Shown: in pieces, positions 24,376 to 33,262 of the stretch
Position numbering within the stretch: the first letter of the stretch is position 1
Layout of the letters: every line of letters begins with the position of its first letter
NCBI GenBank assembly: GCA_020439925.1
Contig: JAGRPC010000112.1
Coordinates: 1 to 34,062 of the forward strand
Length of the DNA: 34,062 nucleotides
Reading direction: 5' to 3'
Origin: Verrucomicrobiia bacterium
GTDB taxonomy: Bacteria; Verrucomicrobiota; Verrucomicrobiia; Verrucomicrobiales; DEV007
Notes under the pieces: model-generated
The model's input: the letters and a program-made list of their open reading frames with translations, nothing else
Database searches by the model: none
Told to the model about the DNA's origin: nothing
Made by a program: the position numbers and the translations under genes

Positions 24376-26261
24376 CAATCTGTGACTTTCACGAGCGCTT
24401 CGCTCCATCGCGGCAGGTTGACTCCCTTTTCGATGCCGATGTCGGCCGTCACGACATGAACGCCCGATGCCGCATCCACGGGGATCGTGATCTTGAAGGC
24501 GACGGCTCCTTTCTCGCGGGCGGGCAAAGAGACACTTTTCACTTCCCTGGATTCCGAGAAGGGACCGATCAGCGTGACTTCGAAGTGCCTGGATTCGGTC
24601 GAATGGTTCCAGAGCCTCATCGAGACCTCGATCGTCTCGCCTCGCCTCGCCTCGATTCCATAGGGAAAAAACCATGCCCATTGCTCATCGATGGCGTAAT
24701 TCACATCATCCCAGGCCACAAAATCAGAAATCATGGCGATGCGCTCTCGATAACGCGAAAGCAGGAAATCCGTTTCTTTGTCATTGAAACGGAACAGGTG
24801 GGGTATGTGCTGGTTGACCAGCCAGGTTCCTTTCGGCATCGCGGCCACCACCTCGAAACATTTCAGGTAACCCGAATCCTCGCGCATGAGATTCCGGTTC
24901 ATCAGACAGTAGTCGTCGATCCCGCTCGGCGAAAAGGAATCACCGATGAAAAAGACTGGCGTCTCCCCCGGTTTCTCGACGAGAAGGGCTCCGTGGTTCA
25001 ACATTTGTCCGGGAAAGGAACGGAAGGTCAGCGTGAACTCCTCCCACTTCATGGATTCGCCATCTTTCTTCAAAACCACGCTGTCGACTAGGTTGGGTGA
25101 AACGCCGGGGAGAAACCAGTCGCCGGGACGGGTGAGGACCGGAGCCACCTCGGGCGTCGCGTAGACCGGACACCCGAAAAGCCTCGCCGCATCGCCGATC
25201 GCCGCGGTGTGGTCGTTGTGAGTGTGCGTGGTGAAAATGCCATCGATGCTTTTCACCAGACCCTCCGCCCGGAACGCTTCGATGCTTTTCACCGCAGTCG
25301 GACCTCCCACATCAAGGAGAAAACCGCGCCCCGAGGCGGAAACGAGAAGTTTTGTCGTGCCGATGTGACGGCACCACGCCGGCAAGTCGACATGTTGGGC
25401 GAGCGGCATTCCCTTCACCCCGTGGTCCGGACCGAGGACACGCTCCGCGCAGAGAGACATCCTCTCCTCGCCGAAATACCAGTGAAGGGCGTTCGTCTCG
25501 AGATAGTTCCGGTAGATCGCCTTTGCCTTGTCCGCCGCCGCAGCGAGGTCCACCGCGGGATTCGTGATAAGAGGACCGCGCCAGGGCACAATCAGATCCG
25601 GCTTCTCCGCGGCAAGCTTTTCGAGGCTTGCGAGCCAGATCGAGAGGCGCCCCGCGTAGCCATGGTAGCCACCCACCTTTGCCTCCAGAATCGCTTCCTG
25701 GAAGGAATAGAGATCCGTGACACGTCCGCCCTCCCGGATCAGTTCTCCCGCAAAGGCCACCTTCACCCCGTCGATCGTCGCAAGGTAGGTGCCTCCATCG
25801 CGGGTGTAACCGGGAGTGGTCAGGAACCTGAACTCGAGTCCCTGCCACGTAAAGGCATCGCCATCCTCGAGATAACGTTCGACAGGCACGTCCGACAAAG
25901 GCCGGCGGGTCACCTGTTGTTCGTAATAATCAAAACGTTTGTCCCACCACTTCTCCCAACTCTCCGAGCTTCCCTCGAGGAACTCGCGCGAAGCGGCGGG
26001 AGCGAAAAGTGGTGCCGGCAACCTGCCTCCCGGAGCAGCCAGTTCCGCCACCTCGCGCCGGGCGTGGGTGAAGAGAATCCGCTCGCAGGCACCTCCATCG
26101 TCACCCGAACCCAGGTTGACATCGAGCCTCGCATCACCCCGCCGTATCGAAACCCGGTTGTGGCTCCCCTCCTCAAAGCGGAGCGAGGACGGGATCTCCC
26201 CGGCTACAGCGAAGGCGATCGGGAGGAGAAAGAGCGAGAATAGGCCGGTCAGGAGTTTCAT
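24375..26261 (-). CDS. Exported tandem metallo-beta-lactamase-fold protein, first domain degenerate
   Basis: A 628-residue exported protein (signal MKLLTGLFSLFLLPIAFAVAGE). Two MBL-like domains can be traced. In the first (about 35-235) the metal motif is THARRE (65-70) in place of HxHxDH, and TPGYTRDGGTY (149-159) replaces the usual TPGHT, so it probably binds no metal. In the second (about 290-490) the motif THTHNDH is intact (HxHxDH, 346-351), with Phe-Pro-Gly-Gln-Met-Leu-Asn-His (416-423), IGDSFSPSG (Asp441) and NQHIPH, so it should bind two metals and hydrolyse something. A C-terminal Ig-like domain (about 535-628) follows. The stop of the 182-residue partner gene is one base before this ATG (TGACATG), so the two are translationally coupled. 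The substrate is unknown; the family includes lactamases, glyoxalases and phosphodiesterases. Confidence 0.85.
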   Translation of the reverse strand: MKLLTGLFSLFLLPIAFAVAGEIPSSLRFEEGSHNRVSIRRGDARLDVNLGSGDDGGACERILFTHARREVAELAAPGGRLPAPLFAPAASREFLEGSSESWEKWWDKRFDYYEQQVTRRPLSDVPVERYLEDGDAFTWQGLEFRFLTTPGYTRDGGTYLATIDGVKVAFAGELIREGGRVTDLYSFQEAILEAKVGGYHGYAGRLSIWLASLEKLAAEKPDLIVPWRGPLITNPAVDLAAAADKAKAIYRNYLETNALHWYFGEERMSLCAERVLGPDHGVKGMPLAQHVDLPAWCRHIGTTKLLVSASGRGFLLDVGGPTAVKSIEAFRAEGLVKSIDGIFTTHTHNDHTAAIGDAARLFGCPVYATPEVAPVLTRPGDWFLPGVSPNLVDSVVLKKDGESMKWEEFTLTFRSFPGQMLNHGALLVEKPGETPVFFIGDSFSPSGIDDYCLMNRNLMREDSGYLKCFEVVAAMPKGTWLVNQHIPHLFRFNDKETDFLLSRYRERIAMISDFVAWDDVNYAIDEQWAWFFPYGIEARRGETIEVSMRLWNHSTESRHFEVTLIGPFSESREVKSVSLPAREKGAVAFKITIPVDAASGVHVVTADIGIEKGVNLPRWSEALVKVTD

Positions 26262-26262
26262 G

Positions 26263-26811
26263 TCAGGGCTTTGAAAGATCGATATCGGTGGTTTCCCCCG
26301 GGGCGAGGTCGTGAACTTCGGGGAATCTGCCGGGTCGGTTGACCACCACCATGAGCCGCTTCCCAGCGGTCGGCGCGTAGTGGAGTTCCAAGGAACCCGT
26401 GCTTTCCGGAAGGGACAGGGTCGCGATCAGGAAACCCGGCCTCGCCGCCTCTCCTTCCGTGGCCAGGATGCCGTTCTCCGGAAACTTCAGGGATTCGCCC
26501 ACGGCAAGTTCCTTTCCGCCCAAAACCAGCGAAAAGGCCTTGGAAAGATACACTCGCCCCTCCTCCAGCAAAGGCGCCACCTCCGTCGAAGTGCGGTTGC
26601 GCAGCCATGAAAGGTCGGTGCCCGTGGGGTTAGCACCCAGCACGCGGGCACTCTCGAGGTCCGCTGCGTGGACCGAGAAAGCGATCTGAGGCGGACCTCC
26701 CTCTCGTGGAAAAGAAACCTCGAGATAGTGATACAGGGAGTCGTGGGCCTGCAGATTCGCTGCCATCCCGAGTAAAACCACAAACATCAACTTGAACGAA
26801 CACCGCCCCAT
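26263..26811 (-). CDS. Small exported protein of unknown function, coupled to the MBL gene
   Basis: A 182-residue protein. The first 22 residues, MGRCSFKLMFVVLLGMAANLQA, look like a Sec signal, and cleavage after LQA would expose an N-terminal His (HDSLYHYLEV...). The mature part is rich in short beta-strand patterns (YLEVSFPREGG, IAFSVHAADLE, SLVLGGKELAVGE, GSLELHYAP, LMVVVNRPGRF) and has no cysteine. It is reminiscent of the N-terminal beta domain that precedes the membrane part of HupE/UreJ-like proteins, but that membrane part is missing here. I do not assign a function. Its stop lies one base before the MBL-protein start, so it probably assists that enzyme. No other gene precedes it on the strand for ~120 bases; the neighbouring terminator isolates it from the oxidoreductase gene. 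Confidence 0.7.
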   Translation of the reverse strand: MGRCSFKLMFVVLLGMAANLQAHDSLYHYLEVSFPREGGPPQIAFSVHAADLESARVLGANPTGTDLSWLRNRTSTEVAPLLEEGRVYLSKAFSLVLGGKELAVGESLKFPENGILATEGEAARPGFLIATLSLPESTGSLELHYAPTAGKRLMVVVNRPGRFPEVHDLAPGETTDIDLSKP

Positions 26812-26879
26812 CCAGCTGCATGGTTAACCAGACGGGAACCCCTTGGCAATCGCGCATTCGGGGACGCAGAGCAGGCGCC

Positions 26880-26913
26880 AAAAAAAAGGGCAGAGGATGC
26901 CCCCTGCCCTTTT
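26880..26913 (-). terminator. Rho-independent terminator after the oxidoreductase gene
   Basis: On the minus strand AAAAGGGCAG pairs with CTGCCCTTTT around a ten-base loop, followed by a run of T (complement of the A-tract 26880-26887). It lies 22 bases after the Gfo/Idh/MocA stop and separates it from the downstream two-gene unit. Confidence 0.8.
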
Positions 26914-26934
26914 CGAAAAATCTCGCGACGAGAG

Positions 26935-28011
26935 TCAGATCGCCGCCGGTTTTCCGCTGGAAGCGGACTCGTAGATCGCATCGATGATCTGCATGAGAGC
27001 GAGGCCCTGCTCCGCATTGTTGAGTGGGGCGGCCTTGCCCTCGATCGCCTCGACGAAATTCGCCGCCGAGTTGATTCGTCCCATGTCCTCACAGGGCTCG
27101 ACCTCGATGGCACGGTCAACGCGTTGCGCTCCGTCCTGCGTGTAGAGTTCACAGGTGTCGATCGCGGTATCGTCGAGACCATCGGTGCCGAAGAGACGCT
27201 CCACCTTGCCGCCCGCTTTGACTCCCTGGAAGACCACGGAGACTTCCTCTCGTTTCACCAGTTCGGCCCAGGACATCTGGAAACTGAGCACCTGGCCCGT
27301 CTCAAAGGTCACAAACCCGTGGGCAGCGGACTCCACGTCCGTGGTGCCTCCCTCGCGATCGGGAATGCCCCAGGGACCCTTGAATTCCTTCAGGGTGATG
27401 TGGTCATCGAACGTCTGGGCGAGCACGTGGGCCGGCTTCGGATTGCCCATGAAATAGATCGCCAGATCCATCATGTGGAGAAGATCGATCACCGGACCGC
27501 CTCCCGAGAGCGCCTTCGTGGTGAACCAGCCGCCAAAACCGGGAATGCCGGTGCGACGAATCCACTTGGCCTGGGCCGAGTTGATGCGCCCCACCGCTCC
27601 CTCTTCAATCAACTTCTTCATCTCGCGCGACTCGGGACGGGCGCGGTTGTTGAAATTGAACATCAACTGCTTTCCTGCCTTGTCGCGGGCGGCGATCATC
27701 TCGCGGACTTCCGCGGCGTTCATCGCCGGGGGCTTTTCGCAGAAAACGTGCTTGCCCGCTTCCAGAGCCTGGATCGCGAGAGGAGCGTGAAACTTGTTCG
27801 GAACGATGATGGAGACCGCGTCGATGCCGGAAACCAGCATCTCGGCCACGTCACCGAAGACCTGGTCGATTCCCTGAGAGGACGCCGTCGCCCTCGCGGC
27901 TTCGACGTTCACGTCCGCCATGGCGACGACCTCTCCGCCCGCCTTGCGGAACCCCTCGATATGATAACGGGCCATGCCGCCCGCTCCGATAATGCCGATT
28001 TTCGTAGCCAT
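26935..28011 (-). CDS. Gfo/Idh/MocA-family oxidoreductase
   Basis: A 358-residue NAD(P)-dependent dehydrogenase, usually acting on sugars or inositol. The N-terminal Rossmann motif GIIGAGGMARYHIEGF, the strand IVPNKFHAPLAIQALEAGKHVFCEKPPAMN with the family's EKP signature, and a C-terminal alpha/beta domain (WIRRTGIPGFGGWFTTKALSGGGPVIDLLHMMDLAIYF) including the GGG-x-x-D-x-x-H-x-x-D active-site motif are all present. There is no signal peptide, so it is cytoplasmic. It is the second gene after the Skp-like gene on the same strand (76-base gap) and is followed by a terminator. The family is expanded in PVC bacteria; the substrate cannot be told. Confidence 0.93.
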   Translation of the reverse strand: MATKIGIIGAGGMARYHIEGFRKAGGEVVAMADVNVEAARATASSQGIDQVFGDVAEMLVSGIDAVSIIVPNKFHAPLAIQALEAGKHVFCEKPPAMNAAEVREMIAARDKAGKQLMFNFNNRARPESREMKKLIEEGAVGRINSAQAKWIRRTGIPGFGGWFTTKALSGGGPVIDLLHMMDLAIYFMGNPKPAHVLAQTFDDHITLKEFKGPWGIPDREGGTTDVESAAHGFVTFETGQVLSFQMSWAELVKREEVSVVFQGVKAGGKVERLFGTDGLDDTAIDTCELYTQDGAQRVDRAIEVEPCEDMGRINSAANFVEAIEGKAAPLNNAEQGLALMQIIDAIYESASSGKPAAI

Positions 28012-28087
28012 AAATCCAATGCAAAAGGATGAGGAGCGGCGACACCAGGGGCGAACCTCCCGGGCACCGCTTTCCGAGAAAGACGGG

Positions 28088-28714
28088 TCACTCTTTCGCC
28101 TTGCCCTTCGAATCGCCCTTTTCCTTTCCGTCGGCAGGAGCCGCCGGAGCCGGTGCGGGTGCAGGTGCGTTGGTGACCTCCGAAGCTTTCACCTGCAGGC
28201 CCGCCTCGATCGCGAGTTTCGAGGTCGCCTGGGTGATGTCGACGGACTTCGCATAGGTGAAAACCGGAGGCGTGACTTTCATCAGAACCACCTCGAGTCC
28301 CAATTCCTCCGCCGCCTTGAGGGCGATGGGCTCGAGACGGGTGCGGAAGTCGTTGATCATGCGAATCCGCTCCTGGGCAAGCGTGTTCTGCGCCTGCGCC
28401 TTGAGGCGGTTGAACTCTTCGTTGAGCTGCTGGTTTGTCGCAAGGATCTGACGCTTCTGATCTTCGGTCGGAGCTTCTCCGGCGGCCTTTTCAACACCGT
28501 CCATCTGCTTCTGCATCGTCTCCTGGGTGCGCTGCAGGTCGGCGTTCAAATTGTTCTGCATCGCCAGCAGGTCCACCCGGACCTTTTCCTCGACCCCGAG
28601 TTGGCGGGCCACTTCGTCTATGTCGAGCACGGCCACCCCACCTTTCTGGGCGGCGGCGGGCAGAGCGAGGGAGAAAAGGGCAACACTGGCAAAAAAGAGG
28701 GATTTCATCATCAT
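28088..28714 (-). CDS. OmpH/Skp-family periplasmic chaperone-like protein
   Basis: A 208-residue exported protein. A signal peptide, MMMKSLFFASVALFSLALPAAA, is followed by a short strand (GVAVLDIDEVARQLGV), then a long coiled-coil of about 90 residues rich in Gln, Asn, Glu and Arg (LLAMQNNLNADLQRTQETMQKQMDG...QRQILATNQQLNEEFNRLKAQAQNTLAQERI), and a return segment (GLEVVLMKVTPPVFTYAKSVDITQ). This strand-coiled-coil-strand plan matches the trimeric Skp/OmpH fold that holds outer-membrane proteins in the periplasm. The C-terminal ~35 residues are an Ala/Pro then Lys/Glu/Ser tail, an addition to the canonical 160-residue form. Starts at 28714, 28711 or 28708 are indistinguishable (triple Met). 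Confidence 0.82.
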   Translation of the reverse strand: MMMKSLFFASVALFSLALPAAAQKGGVAVLDIDEVARQLGVEEKVRVDLLAMQNNLNADLQRTQETMQKQMDGVEKAAGEAPTEDQKRQILATNQQLNEEFNRLKAQAQNTLAQERIRMINDFRTRLEPIALKAAEELGLEVVLMKVTPPVFTYAKSVDITQATSKLAIEAGLQVKASEVTNAPAPAPAPAAPADGKEKGDSKGKAKE

Positions 28715-28897
28715 AGGCAGGTTCTAAACAGGAATCGGGAGACTAGCCCAGATTCCCCGCCAAAGTCCAGAGCTTTTCCCGCTTCCGAGGAAGGTTGTGG
28801 GAGAGCCCCTGAGGAGGAGACGGGTTTCCATCGCCCCTTGCCTCCCCTCAAGTTAGGGCTTGCCCTTTTCCCCGGCTCCCGGGATCATCTACAGGGG

Positions 28898-31800
28898 ATG
28901 ACTTGCGCCCGGTTCCTACTCGCTTTCCTTGCTCTTGGCGCATCGATTCCAGGAGATCACGTTCTCGCCGATGTGACCTTGGTCGAGGATGGAATCGCCA
29001 AATCCGTCATTCTGGTGAAGCCCGGTCCGCGGGGATACGTGCAAAAGGCCGCCGAGGATCTCCAGATGCACCTTCAGCAAATGTCGGGAGCCCTCGTGCC
29101 CATCGACACCGTCGGCAACGAGGCCTCTCACCCCGGGATGAGCCTGGTTTATCTCGGCACCAGCGCGGCTACCAATGCGGCAGGTATCGATGTGAGCCCG
29201 CTCCCGCTGGAGCACTATCTCATCCGGACGCTGGGGGACGCTCTCTATGTCGTCGGACGCGACGGAGGCAAGGACGACTGGGCCGACCTCAGCGATTGCC
29301 AACCCGGCACCCTCCTGGGCACGAGTCATCTGCTCGGGGAGATCCTCGGGATACGCTGGCTCTGGCCAGGAGCACTCGGGACTCACGTACCGAAACGTCA
29401 GACCGTCGTCATTCCGAACCTCGACCTCGTTGCCGGGCCGGCGATGGAACAGCGAAAATTCCGTACCCCCCGCATCGGACTATATCTTGGAGGGGCAAGC
29501 AACTTTGGATTCGGTATTCCGGTCCTGCCCGAAAACCCCGGGCGCCGCAGCGAACTCGCCGCGGAAGAATTGCTCTGGCTCCGCCACCAACGCATGGGAT
29601 CGCGCAGCAATCCCTCCTTTGCACATTCGTTCACGCAATGGTGGAGCCAGTATGGCGCGACTCATCCCGAATACTTTGCCGAACTCCTCCCGGGAAGAAC
29701 CCAGCCCCACCCCGCACCCGACCGGGTGAAACTGCACGTCAGCAGCCCCGACCTCTGGACGAGGCGAATCGATGACTGGGTCGCTGCGGGCGCCGGCAAC
29801 AACCTCAACATCTGCCCGAACGACAGTCGCAGTTTCTGCGTCTGTTCCTCTTGCCTGGCCTGGGACCGTCCCAGTCAGGCGCCCGAAGTCGTTTTCGACT
29901 CGAGCGACGCCCTCCTCGGCGACCGCTATGCCCGCTTCTACACAGAGATTGCCAACCGGGCCAGGCTCGTCAATCCGAACGTCACCGTGTATGGCTACGC
30001 CTACGACGTCTACCGCAACGCTCCTCTCGAGGCAACCGTCCCGGACAACGTCGCGCTCGCCTATATTCCGGGCGCCCCCAGCGACACCGTCCTTGACGGT
30101 ATTGCGGAAACCGAGGCCAACGTGCTTGGGTGGATCAATCATGGTTGCACCAAGATGTATCTCCGTCCCAACTGGATGCTCTCCGCCCATGCGGGGCCCT
30201 ACTGGCCCACCCGGCGCCTCGGCGAGCACTTCAAAAGGCTCACGGCGAGCGGAAACATTCGCGGATTCGATTCCGACAGCTCCTGTTCGAGTTATGCAGG
30301 TTTCGGGTTCTATTATTACCTCACCTGTCGCCTGATCGCCGATCCATCTCTGGAGATCGATCAGATCACAAGCGAGTTTTGCTCCGGCTTCGGGTCCGCT
30401 GCCACCTTCGTTCGCGATTATCTCTCCTTCTGGGAATTGTTTGCCAACAATCAGGCCGACTCAGGCAGCACCGAAATACTCGGGTGGTCCAGCTGCGTTC
30501 CCGCCTACCCTGCCGCCTACAAGGACACTGTTTTCGACGGTGCCCTGCAGATACTCGACTCCGCAGATGCCTCTCTTCTGCCCGGCGAAGATGATGTGCG
30601 GGAGCGACTCGACTTTCTACGAACCGCCTGTATCCATGGCCGGCTCACCTCACAGGCCATCGCCCTCGTCGATTCCGGGATTCCCCTCAGCGGCAATCCC
30701 CGAGCCGAAAGGGCCCTGCGAAACCTGCTCGCCTATCGTGATTCCAAAGCGGACTCCTTCGCCTTCTGGCGGGAATGGATGATCGACAGAGAGAAGCTCG
30801 TTCCAGGAATGCAGGCATACTGGACTTCCATTCTAGCCGACCCGGGAATCGGCACCGGCTCAAACGTCGGGGCGTTTGTTGAAGGCGGGGGGCAGGTGGT
30901 CATGGAAGCGGAACATTTCACCTCATCTGTTCCCGGAAGCGGTGACGCCGCAGGAATTGCCTGGGAAGAGGATCCCGGACCTTCCGGCGCTTCGGGCACC
31001 GTCATGGTCGCTTTACCCAACACCGGAATCGGGACCGATACAGGCCGGTTCGGACCTCGCCTCGACTTCAAGATCGATTTCCACAATACCGGGACCTACT
31101 ACGTGTTCCTTCATCTACCAACTCTTCCAGGATCGGACGACTCGGTGAGCATCGGTCTCGACGGGAGCCTTGTTCAGTCGAACCTCGGCAACACGACCGG
31201 ATCATGGCGCTGGCGAACGACGAATCCGGCCTCGGTCGGTCTCGAAATCACCGAACCGGGAGTTCATACCTTCAACATCTGGATGCGGGAAGACGGCGCC
31301 ACTGTCGACAAGGTAATCCTGTCGAACGACCCTGCCTACACGCCACCGACAGGCAGCGATCCCGGCCCCGCCGAAAGCAGTCTCCGCGGCTCCACGGAAC
31401 ATTTGCTGACCGTGAAAAACGGGAGCGGCGACGGATTCTACGGTTCCCTAAGTATCGTGTCCGTCACCGCGGATCCACCACCGCCCGGACACATCTTCGA
31501 CAGATGGACCGGAGATATCTCGCAACTGGCGGCCGCAACCGATGCTGCCACCTTTCTGACCATGCCGGGAACTGACTCGTTGGTTACCGCCACTTATCGC
31601 CTCGACCCTGCTCTCGACTCCGACGATGACGGATTGCCGGACGACTGGGAATCCACCTACTTTGGAAATCTATCCCCTACACGGACCTCAGACACCGACG
31701 GCGACGGACAAACCGATTTTGCGGAATACCGCGCCGGCACCCACCCTCGCAACCCCGGCTCCCGCCTTGCCATCACCCACTTTCGTCGACTCCCCAACGG

Positions 31801-31981
31801 AGACCTGGAAGTGTCGTGGGATTCCGTCGCGGGCCGCCGCTATGTCCTGCGAGGCACGACCGACTTCGAATCCGGCCCCGGACTTCCAATCGCGGCCGGA
31901 ATTGTCGCAACACCCCCGGAGAACTCCTGCATCCTGAAAGTGGGAAACTCTGTCGGGTTCGTACGGGTCGATCTTGAGTAG
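28898..31981 (+). CDS. Large secreted DUF4838-like (GH67-related) multidomain protein
   Basis: A 1027-residue secreted protein. The ATG at 28898 precedes a signal peptide (MTCARFLLAFLALGASIPGDHVLA); the open frame extends far upstream but that part is antisense to skp-like and gfo genes. Residues 25-175 resemble the N-terminal domain of alpha-glucuronidase-like proteins (KAAEDLQMHLQQMSGALVPI, GTSHLLGEILGIRWLWPG). Residues about 240-530 match the DUF4838 TIM-barrel-like region (ICPNDSRSFCVCSSCLAWD, YAYDVYRNAP, GFDSDSSCSSYAGFGFYYYL). Residues 660-815 form a beta-sandwich, probably carbohydrate-binding (VVMEAEHFTSSV...FGPRLDFKIDFHNTGTYYVFLHL). Residues 825-905 look like a divergent InlB-type repeat, and 905-950 contain two Asp-rich, Ca-binding-like repeats (DSDDDGLPDDWE, DTDGDGQTDFAEYRAGT). 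Likely a surface polysaccharide-acting enzyme; substrate unknown. Confidence 0.85.
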   Translation: MTCARFLLAFLALGASIPGDHVLADVTLVEDGIAKSVILVKPGPRGYVQKAAEDLQMHLQQMSGALVPIDTVGNEASHPGMSLVYLGTSAATNAAGIDVSPLPLEHYLIRTLGDALYVVGRDGGKDDWADLSDCQPGTLLGTSHLLGEILGIRWLWPGALGTHVPKRQTVVIPNLDLVAGPAMEQRKFRTPRIGLYLGGASNFGFGIPVLPENPGRRSELAAEELLWLRHQRMGSRSNPSFAHSFTQWWSQYGATHPEYFAELLPGRTQPHPAPDRVKLHVSSPDLWTRRIDDWVAAGAGNNLNICPNDSRSFCVCSSCLAWDRPSQAPEVVFDSSDALLGDRYARFYTEIANRARLVNPNVTVYGYAYDVYRNAPLEATVPDNVALAYIPGAPSDTVLDGIAETEANVLGWINHGCTKMYLRPNWMLSAHAGPYWPTRRLGEHFKRLTASGNIRGFDSDSSCSSYAGFGFYYYLTCRLIADPSLEIDQITSEFCSGFGSAATFVRDYLSFWELFANNQADSGSTEILGWSSCVPAYPAAYKDTVFDGALQILDSADASLLPGEDDVRERLDFLRTACIHGRLTSQAIALVDSGIPLSGNPRAERALRNLLAYRDSKADSFAFWREWMIDREKLVPGMQAYWTSILADPGIGTGSNVGAFVEGGGQVVMEAEHFTSSVPGSGDAAGIAWEEDPGPSGASGTVMVALPNTGIGTDTGRFGPRLDFKIDFHNTGTYYVFLHLPTLPGSDDSVSIGLDGSLVQSNLGNTTGSWRWRTTNPASVGLEITEPGVHTFNIWMREDGATVDKVILSNDPAYTPPTGSDPGPAESSLRGSTEHLLTVKNGSGDGFYGSLSIVSVTADPPPPGHIFDRWTGDISQLAAATDAATFLTMPGTDSLVTATYRLDPALDSDDDGLPDDWESTYFGNLSPTRTSDTDGDGQTDFAEYRAGTHPRNPGSRLAITHFRRLPNGDLEVSWDSVAGRRYVLRGTTDFESGPGLPIAAGIVATPPENSCILKVGNSVGFVRVDLE

Positions 31982-32032
31982 AATTCCGCTACGTTGTTCG
32001 TAGAGCCCAAGGAGCGAACTTTGCTTCCCATT

Positions 32033-33262
32033 TCACTGCCCCACGCAGTAGAGCGTCGTCGAACCGCGAAGAAGGAGACGGTTTTCCAAGGGAACAGGAA
32101 CCGCACGGAAGGTAAGGTCTTTGGCGGAGTCCCCTAGCGAATTGCGAGCAAGGATTTCGAGAGTCTTGCCGGGTTTCACGACGATCACATCGCCTCCATG
32201 GACGGTCTGATAATAGACGAGTCCGTTCGCGACCAAGGGAGCCGCGGCGATCTCAATACCATCGCCAAGCCGTTCGGTGAAATGCACCGAACCCGAGGCC
32301 GGGTCGTAAGCCGAGGCGATCCCGCTCATGCTCGAGACGAGCAAGACACTGCCACTGACGACAGGAGTGGGCAGATCACGTCCACCTTTTCGCGGAGCCA
32401 TCCAGACTCGATGGGTGGCGGTCACGTTGCCACTGCCCCCGGGTTTAACTGCATAGGTGTCGCCGGGCTTGCCGCATACGACGTGGAGTTTCCCTTCCGC
32501 GTAGACCGGAACTGGCTCACCTCGTCCGGTCGGCGCTTCGCAGAACCACAATTCCTTTCCCGTGGCGGGGTCATACCCCTTCACTCCAAACTCTCCGTTG
32601 AGGACCAGTTCACGTTTCCCCTCGTGCTCGATCAGGGTCGGGGTGCTCCAGCCCCCCTTGGGTTTGGTCTCCCGGGGGGTTTCCCACGCGATCTTCCCGG
32701 AGGCGGCGTCAACCGCAACAAGACGGGAGGGCCCTTCACTGTCGCAATTCTGAATGACAAGGCCGTCGATGATCACGGGAGAAGCCGCAAATCCCCAAGT
32801 GCCGCCCCCCATCCCGAGATCGAGGGACCAAAGCTTGTTTCCAGAGAGGTCCCAGGCATGAAGTCCGGCCGGACCAAAATAGGCAACGACCACTTTCCCG
32901 TCGGTGGCACAACTCGGGGTGGCGTAGCTGTTCATGTTGTGGATGGCCTCTGGAGCCGTACAGGGAATCGTGTCTTCCCAGACCGTGGTTCCATCCTTGG
33001 AGGAAAGGCACATGACGTAGCGTTCCTTCCCATCCAGAGAGGCTCCCGTGAGGAAGAGCTGGTTCTCCCATTGGGCCGGTGAGGACTGACCCGCCCCTTT
33101 GAGATCCACCTTCCAGACGATGGAACTTTCGTTCCAGTTGACCGGCAATCCCGGTGCCGAGACGACCCCGTCCAGTCGAGGGCCGCGAAACTGGTTCCAG
33201 TTTTCCGACCGCACCGAAGCGGTTACGAGGACAAGGAGGCTGAACAAAAGCGAAGGTTTCAT
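32033..33262 (-). CDS. Exported PQQ-type beta-propeller (BamB-like) protein
   Basis: A 409-residue exported protein. After the signal peptide (MKPSLLFSLLVLVTASVRS) comes NWNQFRGPRLDGVVSAPGLPV, the opening typical of PVC 'PQQ-binding-like' propellers. Repeated blades are marked by A-x-D-x-x-x-G-x-x-x-W: LHAWDLSGNKLWSL, VAVDAASGKIAWETP, KGYDPATGKELWFCE, ASAYDPASGSVHF. About seven to eight blades fit the length. There is no quinoprotein catalytic region, so it is more likely structural or a binding protein than a dehydrogenase. Its ATG overlaps the stop of the upstream methyltransferase gene (ATGA), so the pair is translationally coupled. It converges on the DUF4838-like gene across 51 bases. 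Confidence 0.88.
   Translation of the reverse strand: MKPSLLFSLLVLVTASVRSENWNQFRGPRLDGVVSAPGLPVNWNESSIVWKVDLKGAGQSSPAQWENQLFLTGASLDGKERYVMCLSSKDGTTVWEDTIPCTAPEAIHNMNSYATPSCATDGKVVVAYFGPAGLHAWDLSGNKLWSLDLGMGGGTWGFAASPVIIDGLVIQNCDSEGPSRLVAVDAASGKIAWETPRETKPKGGWSTPTLIEHEGKRELVLNGEFGVKGYDPATGKELWFCEAPTGRGEPVPVYAEGKLHVVCGKPGDTYAVKPGGSGNVTATHRVWMAPRKGGRDLPTPVVSGSVLLVSSMSGIASAYDPASGSVHFTERLGDGIEIAAAPLVANGLVYYQTVHGGDVIVVKPGKTLEILARNSLGDSAKDLTFRAVPVPLENRLLLRGSTTLYCVGQ

Noticed and set aside
27974..28897. 308-codon upstream extension of the DUF4838-like frame
   Set aside because: It runs antisense to the oxidoreductase start and the Skp-like gene, has no domain, and a proper signal peptide begins at 28898.
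31989..32003. Hairpin CTACG-TTGTT-CGTAG between convergent genes
   Set aside because: The five-base stem has no T-run on either strand, so a terminator cannot be supported.
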